Shown: positions 40,400 to 43,275 of the stretch, one piece after another
Numbering within the stretch: the stretch's first letter is position 1
Layout of the letters: every line of letters starts with the position of its first letter
DNA from: Sphingomonas tagetis
GTDB taxonomy: Bacteria > Pseudomonadota > Alphaproteobacteria > Sphingomonadales > Sphingomonadaceae
Assembly (NCBI RefSeq): GCF_024211275.1
Contig: NZ_JAMLDX010000026.1
Span: forward strand, 1-43,275
Direction: 5' to 3'
DNA: 43,275 nt
The notes under the pieces: generated by a model
Told to the model about the DNA's origin: nothing
Database searches by the model: none
The model's input: the letters and a program-made list of their open reading frames with translations, nothing else
Position numbers and translations under genes: made by a program

Positions 40400-43123
40400 T
40401 TGGGCGATTTGATCCATACCAAGGTGGCGCCGCCCAGATGGATGGGCGATCAGGTGCCGCGCGACCTGTTGCTGACGCGGCTCGACGGTGTGCTGGATTG
40501 CCGGCTGACGCTCGTCCACGCGCCCGCCGGCTACGGCAAGACCAGCCTGCTCTCGCAATGGTGCCGCCGTGCTCGCAACGGCGTCCGCATCGCCTGGGTG
40601 TCGCTCAAGCGCGACGATGCCGACCTGCGCCGCCTGACCCGCTACATCCTGCTCGCGCTCGATCAGTCCGAGGGTCAGGACGAGCCCGGCGAAGACGAGC
40701 GCCGCGTCTCCGCCAACCTGCCGCCGCGCGCCGCGGTGTCGGCGATCATCAACCGCCTGAGCCGCGAAGCCGGTCCGGTGGTGTTGATCCTCGACGACTT
40801 CCACCTGGTCGAAAGCCCCGAGATCGGTGCCGTCATCCGCCCGCTGATCTCGCTCGCGCCGGCCAATTGCCATTTCATCGTTTCCTCGCGCGACTGCCCC
40901 TGGCTCGGCCAGTCGATCCTCGCAGCCGAGGAGCAATTGCTCGAGCTGACCGCCCAGGACTTGCGCTTCTCCCCGGTCGAGGCGGCGCTGCTGCTGCGGC
41001 AGACGATGGGCGAGGCTCCGGCAGCCATCCTGACTGACGAGGATCTGCGCGGCATCGTCGAGCGCACTGAAGGCTGGCCGATCGCGCTCAAGCTGGCATG
41101 GCTGTCGCTGAAGCGCGGCGCCGACCACCGCGAGCTGCTCGACCAGTTCCGCAGCCCGACCCCGGAACTCGCCCGCTATCTCTCGCAGCAGGTGCTCGAC
41201 ACCATGCCCGAGGAAACGCAGCAGATCGTCATGCGCACCAGCCTGCCAGACCGGCTGACGGGCGATCTGGTCAATCTGCTGTGCGACCGCACCGATGGCT
41301 GGTTGATGCTGGAGAAATTGGAAGAGCAGGGCATCTTCCTGACCCCGCTCGATTCCGCCCGCCGCGCCTATCGCTATCACCAGCTGTTCGCCGAGCATAT
41401 GCGCGAGCGGATCGAGCGGGGCGACGGCACGCTCTACCGCATGCTGCACCGCCGCGCTGCGCAGTGGTTCGCCGCGCGGGGCGAGGTTGCTGAGGCAGTC
41501 TCGCACGCGATCCAGGGCGACGACGACGCGATGCTGGCGACGATCATGGAGGATGCCGGCGGCTGGCGGCTGATCCCCTATGGACAGCAACCGACGGTTG
41601 AGCGCGGGCTGGCGAAACTGTCCGCCGCGATGACGGAGTCGCGGCCCCGGCTGGTGCTGGCGCGCGTCTATCTCGAGATCAAGCGCGGCGAACTGGCCAG
41701 CGCGCGTGCCGACTATAACCGGTTCGTCGCCAGGCTGGGCGAGGCCGACCTTTCCGCCGACGAGTGGACCGAGGTGCGCGTGGTCGGCGACGTGCTCGCC
41801 GATTACGAGAATGAGCCGGTGACGCTCGACGACCTGCTGGCGCGCGAGGCGCTGCTGCGGACGCTGCCGACCAACGACCACCTGATCCTCGCCAATCTCG
41901 GGGAGACGCTCGCTGCGCAATATTATGAAGGCGGCTGGCTCGAACGCGCGCTCGAGCCTGCGCTGACCGCGCGCGAACATCACAAGGCCAGCGGTTCGCT
42001 CTATAGCGGGCTGTTCACGCGCTTCTGGGAATCGCGCATCCGCCGGGCGCAGGCGCGCTTCAAGGACGCGGCCGCGATCCTCGCCGCCGCGCGCGCAGAC
42101 ATCGAGACCAATTTCGGGGCACGATCGGACCTCGCCGCCAACTGCGCGGCCTATGAGGCCGAGCTGCTGTACGATCAGAACGACCGTGCCGGGGCGTTCG
42201 AGCTGCTCGGCTGGGCGGTGCCGCACATGGAGCAGTCCGACGGCTGGGTCGATGTCTCTGCCGCAGCCCATTTTACCGCCGCGCGAATTTCGGCGTCCGA
42301 AGGCATGGTCGATGCGGCGCTGGCGATGGTCGCCCGCGCGCACGGGCTGGCGCAATGGCGGCGGCTGCGCCAGCTCGAACTGTTGTCGCTGTTGTGCGAG
42401 CTCGACATCCGGATCGACCACGACCCCACGCTCGAAGGCGCGCGCAGCTTTGCCGCCAGGATCGGGCTGGCGGAACTGACGGACGGCGCTGCCGATGGCG
42501 TGCCGCTCTATCGCTCGGTCATTACGGCGGCCGCGCTGTGCCGCAGCAAGCTCCATCTGATCGGCGGCGACTATGACGTCGCCTTGTCCGAACTGGGCGT
42601 GCTGCGTGGCTGGGCGGTGCAACATGGCGCTGCGCGGGTGCTGATCGACATCAACATCCTGCTCGCCCATGCGCTGCGCGAGACCGGACGGCGCAGCGAG
42701 GCGCAGGCGTGCTTCAACGATGCGGTCGGCACCGCCATGTTTCAGGGCATCATGCGCCCATTCATCGACAAGGCGCGTTTCGCTGCGCCCTCGCTCAACG
42801 ACGCACTGCGCAGCGACGTACCGCCCGACCGGCTGCGTGCGCAGTTCCTCAGGGACATGGCGCGCGGCTTGTCGGCGCAGCGTGCCGACGGCACCAGCCC
42901 GCGCCTGCTAAGCGAGGCAGAGAAGGAGGTGCTGCGGCATGTCAGCCTCGGCCATTCGAACCGGGAGATCGCCGGGCTGATCGGCATGTCGCACGACACC
43001 GTCAAATATCGCCTGAAATCGGTGTTCCGGAAGATCCGTGTCGAGACGCGCGAAGACGCGGTGCGCGTCGCGCGGGAACGCGGCCTGATCTCCGGTGATG
43101 TGCTGAGGTCGATCAACAGCTGA
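40400..43123 (+). CDS. MalT-like LuxR-family transcriptional regulator (ATP-dependent)
   Basis: The protein has 907 residues in the MalT/LAL layout. An N-terminal STAND-type ATPase has Walker A HAPAGYGKTSLLSQW (about 40-54) and Walker B VVLILDDFHLVESP. It is followed by a winged-helix and a long helical TPR-like sensor region (about 400-820). A C-terminal LuxR helix-turn-helix (about 840-900) reads LLSEAEKEVLRHVSLGHSNR, then EIAGLIGMSHDTVKYRLKSV. The start is TTG at 40400, supported by AAGGGAG six bases upstream. Such proteins switch on operons when ATP and an inducer are bound. No target operon is visible; its substrate may be encoded beyond the right edge. Confidence 0.88.
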   Translation: MGDLIHTKVAPPRWMGDQVPRDLLLTRLDGVLDCRLTLVHAPAGYGKTSLLSQWCRRARNGVRIAWVSLKRDDADLRRLTRYILLALDQSEGQDEPGEDERRVSANLPPRAAVSAIINRLSREAGPVVLILDDFHLVESPEIGAVIRPLISLAPANCHFIVSSRDCPWLGQSILAAEEQLLELTAQDLRFSPVEAALLLRQTMGEAPAAILTDEDLRGIVERTEGWPIALKLAWLSLKRGADHRELLDQFRSPTPELARYLSQQVLDTMPEETQQIVMRTSLPDRLTGDLVNLLCDRTDGWLMLEKLEEQGIFLTPLDSARRAYRYHQLFAEHMRERIERGDGTLYRMLHRRAAQWFAARGEVAEAVSHAIQGDDDAMLATIMEDAGGWRLIPYGQQPTVERGLAKLSAAMTESRPRLVLARVYLEIKRGELASARADYNRFVARLGEADLSADEWTEVRVVGDVLADYENEPVTLDDLLAREALLRTLPTNDHLILANLGETLAAQYYEGGWLERALEPALTAREHHKASGSLYSGLFTRFWESRIRRAQARFKDAAAILAAARADIETNFGARSDLAANCAAYEAELLYDQNDRAGAFELLGWAVPHMEQSDGWVDVSAAAHFTAARISASEGMVDAALAMVARAHGLAQWRRLRQLELLSLLCELDIRIDHDPTLEGARSFAARIGLAELTDGAADGVPLYRSVITAAALCRSKLHLIGGDYDVALSELGVLRGWAVQHGAARVLIDINILLAHALRETGRRSEAQACFNDAVGTAMFQGIMRPFIDKARFAAPSLNDALRSDVPPDRLRAQFLRDMARGLSAQRADGTSPRLLSEAEKEVLRHVSLGHSNREIAGLIGMSHDTVKYRLKSVFRKIRVETREDAVRVARERGLISGDVLRSINS

Positions 43124-43275
43124 CCCATGAAGATCCGTACGAATGGGTGGTAAACTGCGCTGATTTGCGTGCTACCCAAATCGCCGGATATCTACCCCGG
43201 CATGCGTCAAACGAAGTGTTAAGGCAGTCCAAATCTGGAGACTTCCGGATTTACCAAGATAACTGGGAGGGCTGT
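43124..43275. other. Intergenic tail of window
   Basis: No start codon with a good ribosome site was found in these 152 bases. A loose inverted pair (TGGGTGGTA near 43145 and TGCTACCCA near 43169) could be an operator for the gene to the right. Nothing else is seen. Confidence 0.3.

Noticed and set aside
40364..42670. Minus-strand open frame of 768 codons under the LuxR regulator
   Set aside because: It lies entirely opposite a gene with clear ATPase and helix-turn-helix motifs; its composition is that of an antisense shadow.

Overview
The window reads as chromosomal DNA of a high-GC alphaproteobacterium, most likely a sphingomonad (Sphingomonas or a close relative). The evidence is the gene set itself: an EipA/DUF1134 protein, class I lysyl-tRNA synthetase, MipZ rather than a Min system, a three-gene proton-translocating transhydrogenase beside a 41-residue aa3-oxidase subunit IV, a PgmG-type phosphomannomutase, DUF3147 and DUF4169 proteins, and marked C/G preference at third codon positions. 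No database could be searched; assignments rest on motifs and family knowledge.

Layout. (1) 1-4880 is an accessory, partly decayed segment ending 12 bp from a tRNA-Ser(GCU) gene. It holds a secreted protein cut by the window edge, a remnant of an IS6-family element, a secreted TPR protein, a lipoprotein, a small NTF2-fold-immunity-like protein, a frameshifted SnoaL-like pseudogene, a gene whose 5' end was removed by an IS, and an intact 840-bp IS6-family element. (2) 5158-12669 is core: eipA, rpsD with its terminator, an M28 peptidase lipoprotein, the agmatine-to-putrescine operon aguA-DUF3147-aguB, a family 5 uracil-DNA glycosylase, folK and tRNA-Lys(UUU). Two unusual non-coding structures lie here: a 269-bp nested inverted-repeat element (8599-8867) and a GTCGC array with an 11-bp period (11180-11343). 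(3) 12691-17876, all minus strand: a regulator with a MarR-like winged helix, a membrane protein, pntB-pntAB-pntAA and the cytochrome oxidase subunit IV. (4) 18026-23475, plus strand: a sigma-54-type response regulator, an SDR oxidoreductase, a 20-bp LacI-type palindrome in front of a lipoprotein gene, and topA. (5) 23472-26750, minus strand: a tightly overlapping run (panC, a Sel1-like gene, a small unknown, a histidine phosphatase, an NAD(P)HX dehydratase). (6) 26832-31377, plus strand: mipZ, a membrane-anchored J-domain protein, pgmG, a DEDDh exonuclease and a BNR sialidase-like protein. (7) 31371-37298, minus strand: a TraB/GumN protein, a sodium:solute symporter, a second secreted TPR protein and lysK. 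(8) 37413-43123: feoAB, DUF4169 (minus), ssb and a 907-residue MalT-like LuxR regulator.

How the genes work together. AguA and AguB make putrescine from agmatine through N-carbamoylputrescine. The Pnt proteins couple the proton gradient to NADPH production, and the dehydratase repairs damaged NAD(P)HX. PanC feeds CoA synthesis, FolK feeds folate, and FeoAB imports ferrous iron. MipZ places the division plane. TopA, SSB, the glycosylase and the exonuclease serve DNA upkeep. The sialidase-like protein and the symporter may form a small glycan-use unit, but no sialic acid catabolic genes are present.

The most unusual signals are the 11-bp-phased GTCGC array, the nested inverted-repeat element and a pair of paralogous secreted TPR proteins 32 kb apart.
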